Source: Telmatactis stephensoni (Eukaryota; Cnidaria; Anthozoa; Actiniaria; Isophelliidae). Taken from it: a stretch of 64,000 nucleotides of DNA. This document shows, in pieces, positions 36,301 through 46,646 of the stretch. The position numbers and the translations under genes were made by a program. The stretch lies in contig JALIZF010001232.1 in NCBI GenBank assembly GCA_029948255.1, forward strand, positions 149,501 through 213,500, written 5' to 3'. Below the pieces are notes generated by a model. The model ran no database searches, had not been told where the DNA came from, and worked only from the letters and a program-made list of their open reading frames with translations. The number at the start of each line of letters is the position of its first letter. Position 1 is the first letter of the stretch.

Positions 36301-37254
36301 ATGGTCTGATAAAGATCGATTTTCATTCTCGTGGTGTTGATGGGGGAGGGGACCGTATATAACAAGGACTGTATACTGTGTAGGCGGTAGTATATAACCA
36401 ATTGTTTTCTTAACTTGTTTTCTTAATCGATTTCTTTCGTTACAATACAGAAATCCCACATGATTCAGCCAAATAGCTGTTATAATGGCTGCTGTCTATC
36501 TCAACCTTGTATAAACGGAGGAACATGTATAGAACACTGCAGCACACCAAAAGAGAAGTTCATCTGCGACTGTACAAAATTATTTACGGGAACAGTTTGT
36601 CAGCGGAAAGTAGCATCTTGTGTGGATTACCTGAGGAAAGCACGTGGTGCCACACCCTCTAATGGAAAATACACCATTTACCGCAGCGACAGTGGTCTTC
36701 GCCTCGAAGTCTACTGTACTTTCACTACCAACCAGGCCTGGACACTCATCGAAACGTTTAATATTGCAAACAACAACCTCTACAAAACGAAGCCATTTCA
36801 CTCTGACTTTGAGAGGAATCAAAGTTTAGTCCCAAATTGGGCTGACTATCGCTTGTCGCTAAGCAACATGCAGTACCTCCGTACCAAGGCCACCATGTTC
36901 AGGGCCACGTGTGACTTCCCAAACAGAGGTGGTGAGCTTACTCGTGATTATCTGTTTGGTTACCTGAGTGACTATGACATCATCAACCATGGAGATATCA
37001 GCGGCGCCTGCATAAAGTATGCCTACATCAACTTGTTAGGGAAAGACTACTTTAATCAATCTGCGCCTACATACCAGAAACTTGGTGCGTGGCATTTCCA
37101 TATAGAACCTACTGGAGGTTGTGGCTTTCAAGTTCCACTTAAGCAAAGTGAAGAGGAATTCTTTGGTTTGTACAATCCACTTTATCATGATTCAACAAAA
37201 TGCACTAAAACATTGCAATCTACAACAAACTTCTGGTTAGGAGAAGAGAAATAG
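33354..37254 (+). CDS. Secreted PAN/EGF/fibrinogen-like protein, copy B (skeletal organic matrix protein 5-like)
   Basis: Exons 33354-33686 and 36451-37254 join in phase 0 to 378 aa with the same modules as copy A: signal peptide, PAN/apple-like module, EGF, fibrinogen-like region. The splice sites (CAAGG/GGTAAG, TACAATACAG/AAATCC) sit at identical positions. Differences cluster in the last third: copy B reads GDISGACIKYAYIN and EPTGGCGFQ where copy A reads GDISGCKKHAYIN and ERVGCGFL, so cysteine spacing shifts slightly. The intron is 2764 bp against 987 bp in copy A, from a LINE tail and a MITE. Both copies look intact, so two functional tandem paralogues are likely. Function inferred from family only. 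Confidence 0.75.
34142..35400 (+). pseudogene. 5'-truncated LINE tail in the intron of copy B
   Basis: Frame 34232-34624 carries the C-terminal part of a non-LTR reverse transcriptase (HTHLGLILSSNMSW ... YKSMIRSIMEYADAVWDGC ... LNELGWEDLKTRR). The frame shifts near 34,605 and continues at 34,608-34,907 (FYKIVNDHTPPPLKSLLPKK ... FFPSAISKWNSLE). A further shifted piece near 35,000-35,215 reads like the CxxC...HYFxxC zinc-ribbon end typical of these ORFs. It ends in an A/T-rich tail with (TA)n at 35,385-35,403. The catalytic YxDD region is missing. CR1/Rex-like clade is probable but not certain. Confidence 0.7.
35867..36280. mobile_element. MITE inserted in the intron of copy B only
   Basis: Left end near CCCGGGTAGGGGGAGG with GACTCCATTGTAAAAGGATT. 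Right end AATCCTTTTATAGTGGAGTC-like with CCCCCCCGGGG. Copy A has the uninterrupted site (GCAGGATGTTTAGGTATAGG at 1208-1227), so the insertion post-dates the gene duplication. Internal motifs (TCTCTTAGGG, TCTTTTAGGG) recur several times. Target duplication unclear, perhaps 3 bp. Confidence 0.65.
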
Positions 37255-38319
37255 AGTGACCAGACAGGACATGAACTGATCTTGGTATTTCAGTGAAACC
37301 TTGAATGTCCAAAAAACTGATTGGTTACTAAGGCGACACAACTGTCTCAAAAATGAAACAACAACATAAAAAAGTTCAAAAGCTATTATTAGGTCACACA
37401 TTGATAGACTGACTAATAGCAAACGCGACCCGAGAAGATCTGAAGAGGTCGTCGCACCCACCCCCCTGACGAATGTTGTTCGAAATGACCATTGAATTCG
37501 CCAGCGTCAAGAAGAAGATGCGAAAACAAGTGAAATGGCGTTCGGAACATTGCGTCACGACGTCGTCACTGTAGTTACACAACGAACGAATGTAATATAT
37601 TCGTCATCTCACGTCCTGTTGTCGCGTGGCGTCACGTTTGTTAGATGCTTCAGATTTTGGAGTTTTGCATTTCAGACAATAACTCCTATAAAAACACAAA
37701 ACCAATTATCGTTTCATAATGTTCTTAATGAATAAGAATAAAAATCCATGAATTATATGTTTAGTATTCTATTCGCGATTGTAAAATAAGTTCCCGTTAA
37801 AAAAATTAAGTTCGCCACTTTTGCAGATGTATTTCATAATGAATAAACAAGCAATTAACAAGCAACCAATCAATCATTCAAATAGACTAAAAAACAAAGC
37901 AAACAAACAAAACAAAACAGACAAATCAAACAAACAAAAACAAACAAACAACAAACAAACAATCAATCAATTAACAAGCGACCCACCAGCAGGGGCTGTT
38001 GGTTTACATATCTTAAGGTTACTATTTTTGCGGCTACTAAGTTACAGTAGTAATTAGTAAGTAACATTTGCAAAAATGGAGGAACCAACCTCACGTCTAC
38101 ACCATCTGATTCCTGCAAAGCGTGGAAGTCAACATGGCCGAAACGTGAGAAATAATAAGAAATACTCACTACCAAGATGTACGTAGGACTGAAAGATATA
38201 AACAATCGTTTACTCCAGCTATGTGTTTTTCAACTCAGAATTCATAGTTCATGACTTATGCTCATTTTCAGAATTTTATAAACGTTATTGTATATTTCAT
38301 ATTTTATATGTTTTTAGAT
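37255..38319. other. 3' flank of copy B and low-complexity DNA
   Basis: The first 90 bp still match the 3' flank of copy A (ACTGATCTTGGTATTT, GAATGTCCAA). At 37,840-37,980 there is an AAAC-rich simple-sequence tract. No coding exon was recognised. Confidence 0.5.
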
Positions 38320-39367
38320 TTAAGGAGGCTTCCTACAATTTCTCTTGTGCTTGACCGGTCAACGTAAGTGCCGGACTGTAGTTCTTGTATGAAAGCACCC
38401 ACGTCACAATTATGAACTTTCGTCAACTTACTACATAAAGACTGAAGTTTTTAATGGTATGTGTTTTGCTTACATCGGGGTTACCATAGCGACGAAACGA
38501 TGACGTCACCATTTTAGATCCCAAGCAATTTTACGCGTTTTCCGACCTAAACTTTTAAAACGACACACAAGGCGTTAATATTTAGAACTTTGGCTAGTAG
38601 CATACGAATTTCGGAGAGAATCGTATAAACGGATTTTGAGTTATTCGATGCGCAATTTCTTAACCCCAAAAATCGCAATTTCTTGTCAGTTTCGATTCAA
38701 TAATTTTAAAAGCAAAGCAGCATGACAACTCTTGGACTGTCCAAATGTTGTTCATATACCAGACTACTTCTCAACGAAGTGGCACGTCGGAATGTGTTTT
38801 GGATCTCCGCCATCGTACGCCCACTTAGACATGAAATTGGGCTGAATTTTATCAAAATTCATACAAAAACGTTTAGTGCTCCTAAAGAAAAATCTTTTGG
38901 TCAAGTGTATTCTCCTTTTGATGAGAGATAGTTTGATATATGAACAACATTTGGACAGTCCAAGAGTTGTCATGCTGCTTTGCTTTTAAAATTATTGAAT
39001 CGAAACTGACAAGAAATTGTGATTTTGGGTGTTAAAATATTGCGCCTCGAATAATTAAAAATCCGTTTATACGAATCTCTCCAAAATTCGTATGCTGCTA
39101 GGCAAAGTCCTAAATATTAACGCCTTACGTGTCGTCTTAAAAGTTTAGGTCGAAAAACGCATAAAATTGCTTGGGATCTAAAACGGTGACGTCATCGTTT
39201 CGTCGCTATGGTAACCCCGATGTAAACAAAACACATGGCATTAAAAACTTTGGTCTTTATGTAGTAAGTTGACGAAAGTTCAAAACTGTGGGTGCTTTCA
39301 TACAAGAACTACAGTCGTTTCAATTTGACCGGTCGAGCACAAGAGAAATTGTAGGAAGCCTCCTTAA
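38320..39367. mobile_element. TTAA-bounded palindromic element, ends TTAAGGAGGCTTCCTACA, copy 2
   Basis: TTAA at 38320-38323 and 39364-39367. 1048 bp of which nearly all is two complementary arms of about 500 bp meeting near 38,840. It is the same family as 30936-32649 (shared AAAGCAAAGCAGCATGACAA, GATGACGTCACC, GACCGGTC). The mirrored 69-codon frames at 38722-38931 and 38764-38973 start with the same peptide only because of this symmetry. Confidence 0.75.
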
Positions 39368-39557
39368 ATGATGTCATATTGTAATTCACGTTATCATAAA
39401 GTGCGATGATACGTCAATAAACCTATTATTAGAGTGCACACACTTAATCCGTGAAACATAAATAGTACAAAATAGTGCTAAATTATGGTAATTCCTTTGT
39501 TTCCTAATGTCTAATCAACACTATTTAGTAGTAATTAGTAGTGTTTGTTTTACGGAT

Positions 39558-39566
39558 TAAGTGCAT

Positions 39567-39632
<66 letters not shown>

Positions 39633-39722
39633 TATTATTATTATTATTATTATTATTTCTTGATTTTTTTTACTGACTAAACCAGTAAAAAATATCAAGA
39701 AATAATAATAATAATAATAATC
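39558..39722. repeat. Self-complementary (AAT)n/(ATT)n microsatellite with hairpin
   Basis: A run of AAT units flips into ATT units, followed by a second hairpin: ATTATTTCTTGAT against ATCAAGAAATAAT with the loop region around ACTGACTAAACCAGT. The tract ends where an endonuclease-like frame begins. Confidence 0.8.
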
Positions 39723-40207
39723 ATGCAGTCCTGAAGAAGTTTAGCTTGACTGATGACGAAGACAAAGTAACACCTTGGCACAAAGAACCACCACCAAAGA
39801 GCTGTGTCGAAAATGAATATGCAAAAGTACTATGGGATATCCCCATCTACCAAGACACCCCACCAAGCAATGGAGCAGATAAACCAGATATTGTCGTGTG
39901 TGACAAGAAATGCAATCAGTGGATTATCCTAGAAGGACCAATCTGTAATGTAGGAGAAATACAACAAAGAGACCAGATGAAAACGGATAAATACAGTGAC
40001 TTAAGATCTAGCCTAAAAAGACTGTATCCTGGTTATAAAATAATGCAAGTGAATATTGTATTTGATTTTCTATCTGGATATCACGCGAGCTTGATAAGTA
40101 AACTAACTGAAGCAGGACTTTCAGAAGAACTAAATATTGTAAGAAAGTGTCAGAAATGGGTCATTTCACAGAACTGTGAGATTGTAAAACGACTGTACAA
40201 TTGTTAG
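39722..40207 (+). CDS. Retroelement-type ORF fragment, possible PD-(D/E)XK endonuclease-like domain
   Basis: Open from the microsatellite to TAG at 40207 with no ATG needed (VLKKFSLTDDEDKVTPWHK ...). The order YAKVLWDIPIYQD ... KPDIVVCDKK ... WIILEGPIC ... EKYxDL-like (DKYSDLRSSLKRLYP) recalls the C-terminal restriction-like domain of some invertebrate non-LTR retroelement proteins, with D of KPDIVV and E of ILEG as candidate catalytic residues. Upstream reverse transcriptase is absent. An AATAAA lies at about 40,301. It is probably the 3' stub of a retroelement. Family assignment is from motif memory only. Confidence 0.4.
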   Translation, partial: HAVLKKFSLTDDEDKVTPWHKEPPPKSCVENEYAKVLWDIPIYQDTPPSNGADKPDIVVCDKKCNQWIILEGPICNVGEIQQRDQMKTDKYSDLRSSLKRLYPGYKIMQVNIVFDFLSGYHASLISKLTEAGLSEELNIVRKCQKWVISQNCEIVKRLYNC

Positions 40208-40577
40208 GTCGGACACATCTTAGTAAGAATCAAGCAGATAGTTGCTTAGGCTGCAAGTCCGCAATATCTGCTTACACCATGTAAAACAGTCTGAAGTTTA
40301 AATAAAACATAATAATGGTTTGTTTACAGCTTTCCAATTTTGGAATTGGCTCTTCATCTGTAAAACATTACACATAACAATACAAAGATATGTTATATAC
40401 AACACTCACACACACTCTCATATTTACCACATAGGCAATAGATGTTTACAAAATAATGATAAAATATATAAAGGTTATTAAATCAGTAGTTATATATATA
40501 ATTAAAAAAATGTTATGTATTTACATGTTCACATTGAGATACTACATTGCTTAGTATAAACGTTCTTTATTGGAAGT

Positions 40578-41020
40578 TCAGTTAATCAGCAACCTTTTTG
40601 CCGAGTTTGTCAAGAACTTCTTGCACTGCCTCTTGAACTGGTTTGTACTTGTGCAGTTCCTTAGTTCTTTTGGTAATTTGTTGAAAGCAGTTGCACATGC
40701 ATGTTGAAAGCTACTAGTTGTCAAAGGTACTTGTAGTTGTACTTCGTCTGATGACCGAAGTCCCCTGGCTGGGATGTGGCGCTCAAGTGGTAGGTAGCTT
40801 GGCCATTCAGTATTGTAGAGTGCATTGTATGCCAAGTTTAACATGCTGAACTGGCGACGCTCCAGGATGGGAAGCCAGCCAAGGTTGATGATGTCTTCTT
40901 CTCTTGTGTATCTGTTCGTGACAAAGGCTGCGGCTGCGAGCTGAACTCTCGATAATCTTTTCACAAGATACATTGGCAGTGGGTCAGTAACAGCACTACA
41001 GTATTCCAGCTTGGCCAAAA
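40578..41020 (-). pseudogene. 5'-truncated LINE reverse-transcriptase C-terminus
   Basis: The minus-strand frame reads AKLEYCSAVTDPLP, RLSRVQLAAAAFVTNRYTRE, LGWLPILERRQFSMLNLAY, FQHACATAFNKLPKELRN, FKRQCKKFL. This is the usual final part of Jockey/CR1-group reverse-transcriptase ORFs behind the catalytic core. The 5' side runs into a (CAT)n/(ATT)n tract at 41,036-41,082, so the copy is truncated there. It lacks the YxDD motif. Confidence 0.7.
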
Positions 41021-41082
41021 TGAGACATTCATAAAGATCATCAAGATCATCATCATCATCATCATCATTATTATTATTATTA

Positions 41083-41281
41083 CAGTGCGAATCGAAAACT
41101 CGTGGGCGCCTAGAAATATTTCAGGAAGTGTCTCCCGACCAATCAGAAACTTGATCGTTATCTTTTTGGTTAGAGAATCCTTTCTAATTGGCCAAAACAA
41201 AACAACAACAAAAATAAAACACCCAACAACAGAAGCATTCCTGAAATACTTCTAGGTGCCCACGGTTTTCGATTCGCACTG
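41083..41281. mobile_element. 199-bp MITE, ends CAGTGCGAATCGAAAAC
   Basis: CAGTGCGAATCGAAAAC is mirrored by GTTTTCGATTCGCACTG-like sequence (one mismatch). Arms of about 45 bp. The CAGTG terminus suggests a hAT-type origin. Confidence 0.65.
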
Positions 41282-41283
41282 TG

Positions 41284-41541
41284 GCCACGTCCACACGTAT
41301 GCGTTTACGTTTGTAAACGCATAAAAGTATTTGCATCCACACGAAAACGATGGCCGTTTACAGCTGCATCACACTAACAACTTGATGCTAGTAAACGCAT
41401 ACATTTCTATGCGGTTAGACTCGTCCACACGTAAACGCTTCAACTTGAAAACAAACGCTATAATGAGCAGGTATTGAATGATATTGGGACGTCAGCGTTT
41501 TCGAAAGTATACGTTTACGGGTGTCATAAACGCTTTTTAGT

Positions 41542-41579
<38 letters not shown>

Positions 41580-41686
41580 AATATGGGTTTACGTTGAGCG
41601 TTTCAGGCGTTTTCGTGTGGACGGAAGGCCTAAACGCATAAAAAAGTATGCGTTTACAAACGTAAACGCATTTGTGTAGACGGGAT
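41284..41686. mobile_element. MITE with GTCCACACG ... CGTGTGGAC inverted ends
   Basis: GGCCACGTCCACACGTATGC and GCGTTTACGTTTGTAAACGC at the left answer to GCGTTTACAAACGTAAACGC and TTTGTGTAGACGGG at the right. An inner CGTTTTCGTGTGGACGG repeats the motif. It directly abuts the previous MITE. Confidence 0.6.
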
Positions 41687-42049
41687 CTAAGAATTACCCA
41701 AGAATAGATCGATTGCACTGATGTCATCTAAAAAGATAAAGTCGGTTTCAGAGCATCAGATAAAAGAAGTACTTGTACCTAAAAGAACAGCTAAAGCTAT
41801 GCAACTCTAGAAAGTATTGGGTAAAAAGAGCTTTTGTCGCGGAGATACGAATGTTTAAATGTGGGCTTGTTGTTGGTAAGAATGTATGGGGCCGCCATGT
41901 TGGTTTACCTTTCTGATGCACCAACATGGCGACCATAAATACCAAGCATCGAAATGATATTATAAATACATTTCTTTGCTCATTTTACGGCCGGATTTAA
42001 AATAACAATTATATTCATTGCCAATGCATATGAGGTGAAATCTGTCGCA

Positions 42050-42356
42050 AATTGCCCTATTTCGTTATGACGTCACGGCTTGTTTATGAGGGAACAGAAT
42101 CGTCTAGAACAATAAGAATTTGTTTAAAATTCTGCTAAGAAAAGTTTTAACTCAAATGGCCTGGTACCCAAATATGAGATGTATATGTATCGATTTTTAA
42201 TAAAAAATTTATTGCATTTGATTGCTGTTACCACTTTTCTTTGGTCTATAAAACGCATTTTATATCGATTTTCTTTTGTCCCCTCCAGCGACCATGAGCC
42301 TTTGCGCTTAAACAATAGAATGTTTTAATATGACGTCATAGTGAAATAGGGCAATT
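42050..42356. mobile_element. MITE, ends ATTGCCCTATTTCGTTATGA
   Basis: AATTGCCCTATTTC ... TATGACGTCA at the left is mirrored by TGACGTCATAGTGAAATAGG and GCAATT at the right. No coding capacity. Confidence 0.6.
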
Positions 42357-42543
42357 GATGTGTTCTTATGTCGTTTAAAAAATGCGCGACAGCATGGTGT
42401 TACATAATTTACCAAGCAGATGAACAGAATCGGACCAAATTTCCCGAGATGCATCATATGACTTCTTCATATAAAATCTCAGGCCATCAACTTTCTCCGA
42501 ATTTAGCCCTCTCTTGACGTCACGTGAGATCGATCCATACTAA

Positions 42544-42753
42544 GGGACGGACCATTAGAAAAGTGATAGGGGGTAGGGAGTTTGGGATTGGCATAAACTT
42601 TTTTTTGGGCACCAAAAGTGGAAATGAATTTTTTTTTCACTTTGGCAGGAATATTTTTTAAAGAAAATGTCCCGGCAGATTTTTTTTCAAAATTTTTATT
42701 GGAAATAATTTTTTTTTGCCCCACCCCCCATCACTTTTCTAACGGTCCGTCCC
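42544..42753. mobile_element. 210-bp MITE, ends GGGACGGACCATTAGAAAAG
   Basis: GGGACGGACCATTAGAAAAG is mirrored by CTTTTCTAACGGTCCGTCCC. T- and A-rich interior. No coding capacity. Lies about 130 bp upstream of the gene at 42880. Confidence 0.65.
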
Positions 42754-42879
42754 CCATGGCCGTCCCTAATTTTAGCGAGTATAAAGTTTGTGTGGGATTC
42801 CTGTGTTAATCCTACTTCCTGTTTCCTGCCAAATTCCAGAATTTCTAGCCGTTGACGAAGGGCTCAGTAAATTTTAAAT

Positions 42880-43500
42880 ATGTCTTTTTTGAAAGAAAAA
42901 GAAAAGAAAGCATTTTTCAAGCTTCTAGAGCTAGACCAAACTACAGGGATGTTGAAGAAACATCTGGGCCCCTGTACAAAGTTGCAAACAGATTCAAATG
43001 ACGGCCCTCTCTTGTTGGTTTCAAGCAGCCGTACATTTCCCGATCAAGGGTCTGTAATTCGGGGAAGTAGAGTCGTGGCGGAACAATGCTTTGGCAAAGA
43101 CAGGATCGATATAGATGTATCTAAACTAACAACAAACCAAGGGTTTACATTCTTGGTTTGTGAACAGATCAATGAGGAGTACTTGACACTGGGAGATCAA
43201 TTCCTAAGCCTTCCAGTTCCTGCAATCCTGTCAGCTTACATCGCTCACGACCAAGAAATACTAGAATTAATTTTCCAAAAGACGGAATCTGGGTCGTACA
43301 AATTTGATGTTGATGCCAGTGTAAAGGCAAACGAGAGAGTTCGTAACCTGGAGCTAGGAAAAGCTGCCGGTGCTCCGATAATCATTGAAGGTAATCCACC
43401 AAAACGATCCGCGCAAGTTGTTGGCGTTCTTGATATCAAGTCTGACGGCACTCTATACCCTGTACTCTTTGATGGGAACTTCAATTTAGGTAACTACTAA
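42880..43500 (+). CDS. Single-exon gene, 206-aa protein of uncertain family
   Basis: ATG at 42880 (MSFLKEKEKKAFFKLLELD) to TAA at 43500. AATAAA overlaps the stop (43499) and recurs at 43561. Length, even composition and lack of stops support a real gene. No family is certain. The segment RTFPDQGSVIRGSRVVAEQC and the later LELGKAAGAPIIIEG ... QVVGVLDI loosely recall the end of a chymotrypsin-fold domain, where G-x-S-G-x-P followed by VVG is usual. Here alanine stands in the place of the nucleophile serine and no clear catalytic His/Asp pair is visible, so if related it would be an inactive form. That is a guess. There is no signal peptide or membrane segment. A purine-rich N-terminus of Lys/Glu suggests a cytosolic protein. 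Confidence 0.55.
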   Translation: MSFLKEKEKKAFFKLLELDQTTGMLKKHLGPCTKLQTDSNDGPLLLVSSSRTFPDQGSVIRGSRVVAEQCFGKDRIDIDVSKLTTNQGFTFLVCEQINEEYLTLGDQFLSLPVPAILSAYIAHDQEILELIFQKTESGSYKFDVDASVKANERVRNLELGKAAGAPIIIEGNPPKRSAQVVGVLDIKSDGTLYPVLFDGNFNLGNY

Positions 43501-43560
43501 TAAAGCGTGAATGACTGTTTGTGCTATAACTGTATTATCGCTCCATATCAAATATAGGTT

Positions 43561-43566
43561 AATAAA
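43561..43566 (+). terminator. Poly(A) signal AATAAA for the 206-aa gene
   Basis: AATAAA 61 bp behind the stop codon. Another AATAAA overlaps the stop itself. Confidence 0.5.
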
Positions 43567-43609
43567 GTTAATACACAAGTTCAATAACGTACATAAAACA
43601 AGTTATATA

Positions 43610-43905
43610 AAATATTATAAAATATTTGAGATATAACGCGCGCGCTGATTGGCTGGCTACCATGTTTATATCAGAGGACAGAGACATGGCTCGCTCAAAA
43701 ACGTGGAAAATATTTTATAAAAGCAATATAAAACGATCGCTTATGTCTCTGTTCTGGAAGATGTAGAGCAAGAGAAAAGCAAGCTTAGGAACACGAGGCG
43801 TAGCCGGCTACGCCTCGTGTTCCTAAGCTTGCTTTTCTCTTGCTCTACATCTTCCATCGTGTTTATATCACAGTACAGAGACATGCGCGCGCGTTTTATA
43901 TTCCT
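43610..43905. repeat. Inverted-repeat element containing a perfect 100-bp palindrome
   Basis: 43756-43855 is a perfect palindrome with no spacer (arms of 50 bp from GGAAGATGTAGAGCAAG to the axis GTAGCC/GGCTAC). Looser outer arms (CGCGCGC ... ATGTTTATATCA ... CAGAGACATG, and their complement at 43,858-43,895) show it is the core of a larger MITE-like unit. Confidence 0.75.
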
Positions 43906-44065
43906 TAATTAAAGAGACAGCCGCTTGGCACTATGATAAATGGACGGACGCCCTTCTTTGACCTGGTCGAAATCTTTGACAAGGTGTTTTGTACTTTCCA
44001 ATGAGTAAAGTTGAAGTGCCTGGTTGAACACCCTACGACTGAGACAGGAAAAAATCACTGACGCA

Positions 44066-44136
44066 AGGGGGACTCAAACCCATGACCCCTGGGATACATG
44101 TCCAGTGCTCTACCAACCAGCTGGACTGTTTGTACT
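44066..44136 (-). repeat. tRNA-like sequence, probably a SINE head
   Basis: On the minus strand CTGGTTGGTAGAGCACTGG resembles an A box with D-arm, and GGGTTTGAGTCCC is a B box 30 bases further on. Acceptor ends do not pair, so it is a tRNA-derived relic rather than a functional gene. Confidence 0.5.
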
Positions 44137-44480
44137 ACTCAGTATATAGAGAAACAGCATCCATTTCAATGTTGAGTCCCACTTGAGTCAGGGATTTTTT
44201 TCCCTTGTCTCTTGTAGGACATACAACCAGTAATACAAGTAGTTACACAACAAATCTACTGCTCAAGGGCTTCTCAACTCAAAACTTCATGGATACATCC
44301 CTTCATACAAGCAGCAGAGGAAAGGGACACATTCACTATAATCTAGGGATGATTTAACTCTTTTAATATGTAACTATCCCTTTTCCCTTGTGATGACAAT
44401 TATATCTCCATGGAAACCCTTTCCAGTCATGTTCTGGAATCAACCCCAGGGCTTTAATATGTTTGGCTTCATTTACATAC

Positions 44481-45286
44481 ATGGGGAAGTGTCATAGCAT
44501 TATCACTGAAATCAAAATCTGTCATAGATTCCAAGTCTAACAGAACACCAACTGAGAAATCATCACCACTATTTGCTGAAATCAAGACTGGTGAAGCTGC
44601 AGTTGGTGAGAAAGGTTTGTTACAAATGGTGACAGCTGTTAACTTGATCACATAATTTATTCATTCTAATAAAAACCGTTTGGCTTACTTGCACAAGTCA
44701 TGTAGATATTTGCAAAAAGTTTCATTCCTGACCAACACATTTTCATTTGACCTTTGCCGTTGTTTCTCAATTCTAATCTGTCAATCATCTTTGGTGCCTA
44801 TCACAAATAAGCCAAAATAAACAATTAAGGAAACAAACATCAGTGTATTAATTATCAGATTTACAAATCAGATGCTTAAGTCAGCAGTTGTACAGATGTT
44901 GAAAGCACTTGCACATCTCAAAGTGTTGGTTTTTTGACAGTGGTCAGACTTCAGAAAATTTAAGACTGGCCCAAGCACTTAATTGCTTATCATGGTCGAG
45001 TGCCTAACAAAAGAGTATGCTTAACTTAGGCTCTCCTTAAAAAATTGATAGCTTTATTTGTCCAATTAAAGTGAGTAGTATTTGATTGACAGCAAGTCAG
45101 CAAAAAACACTGGCTAGCTGACAATTTTATATATATTATATTGCAATAACTGTATGCAGCATATTGCAATCCAAGACTGAAATGGCAATGTGTAATTAAT
45201 ATTGAGCAACAAGAGGATGTTACAAGTCTCCAGCCGGTTCCTCTCGGGTCATGCTGCAACTCAGCAGACTTTTTCCCAAATCTTTC
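44481..45286 (-). CDS. Part of an unrecognised minus-strand gene, three phase-consistent exons
   Basis: Exons 45224-45286 (ERFGKKSAELQHDPRGTGWR), 44689-44797 (APKMIDRLELRNNGKGQMKM ...) and 44481-44635 (... SPVLISANSGDDFSVGVLLD ...) have matching AG/GT borders (ACACAG, GATAG, AACAG; GTAACA, GTAAGC, GTATGT). They join in phases 0, 0 and 1 to 109 codons without a stop. Composition is that of a normal globular protein. Family not recognised. Neither a confident first nor a last exon was found. The gene may extend to the exon-like frames at 45,900-46,650, and its 3' end is not seen. Confidence 0.5.
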
Positions 45287-45917
45287 CTGTGTCTAAAAGT
45301 TTAGGTTTGAAACAATGAAAGCAATTAATTTCATATTCACAGTACATTTTTGCCTTGGAATGCAATAATTATGCAATGCAACATTTATGGAGGGTAAGGT
45401 TGCACTGCCACAAAAGATTCCATCAAATTGGTTTATTACTCTAGAGTCTAAACAAAAGAAACAAAACAATTGACAATAATAACAAAAGATTCTTTTGTTG
45501 CATCGGACCAATGGGAAAAGACATTCTGAGCAAGTGAAGCCTGGCCTGTTTATGACAACCTTTTTTGAAACTGGTGTGCACTTCATGGGAACTCCTGTTC
45601 CTTTCCTTAGATTTAGACATATTTTTATTTTATAAACTTAAGATATAATGTGGAAATGGCTAATATGTAAAATCAACATTTTATTAGGTGAATGCTCTAG
45701 AGTGGCCTTGTCTGATAGTGACAGAACAGATAGTCCTGTATACCATGCTAAGTATAGGTTATTTCAATGCTGAAAAATGCTAGAGCTGGCCAAAAATGGT
45801 GCAAAAATGGACAATTAATAGTACACAATACTGTATAATACTGCATTGATAAAAATTGTACTGATCATGCCAATAACACACTGATTTACAGTTACTTAAC
45901 TCACTTCATGACTTAAT

Positions 45918-46646
45918 TTAATACTGTATAATCAGATGCAAAAGTTTTTTGCACACAAAAATGTTGTCACCAGTGCAGTGAGCTACAGCTGTGGTCTTTT
46001 CTTGTAGAAACTCATCAAAAGAACAATAAAACTGACCTTCGCCATAAGATGAACAAATTGCAATTATCTGATGGTCAACAAATGTGTCAAGAGAAGCAAC
46101 CAAGCTCAGGTTGGTACTGAATAATGGCAGGGCCCAAAATATAACTTTCATTGCAATTTAGTTATAGCCACAACAAATCAAACATTCAGACAAAGTACTT
46201 TCCTTTGTTGGAACAGAGATATCGGAATTGAAAAGGTTTCAACATGTTGGTTGCATATGTATGGTAACATATAATTTACTTGAAGTTAATGATCCACAAA
46301 TACCTTTTAAGCTCCAATTTCCACCACATGCAAGGGAATTTCTCTGTCACTCATTTCAAATATTGCATTTGAAGTAACACTGTTCTCTCATTTTTCTTCA
46401 GCAAGCAAAATGGTGTCAGGATTACCAAAACAATCTGGTAGGCACAATAATAATACTTTAAACTAAAAGATAATCAAGAAATAAACATGCATTTCATCCC
46501 CCCCAAACAAACAAACCAACAAACAAACAATGGTTAACATATTCAATCACATGAACACTGTCTTGGTACAAATGAAAACACTTTTCAAAGTAAGAATTTT
46601 TCATCAACTGGATCTCATTCTCTGTACCTCTACAGACATCCATTAA
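45918..46646 (-). CDS. Exon-like frames, possible 5' part of the same minus-strand gene
   Basis: Two stretches look coding: about 46,540-46,646, behind the acceptor TTTCTTACAG (LMDVCRGTENEIQLMKNSYF ...), and about 45,918-46,151, whose frame opens MKVIFWALPLFSTNLSLVAS and contains a good donor GAAG/GTCAGT. Donor of the first and acceptor of the second are not decided, and joining to 44481-45286 is inference. No family recognised. Confidence 0.3.
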
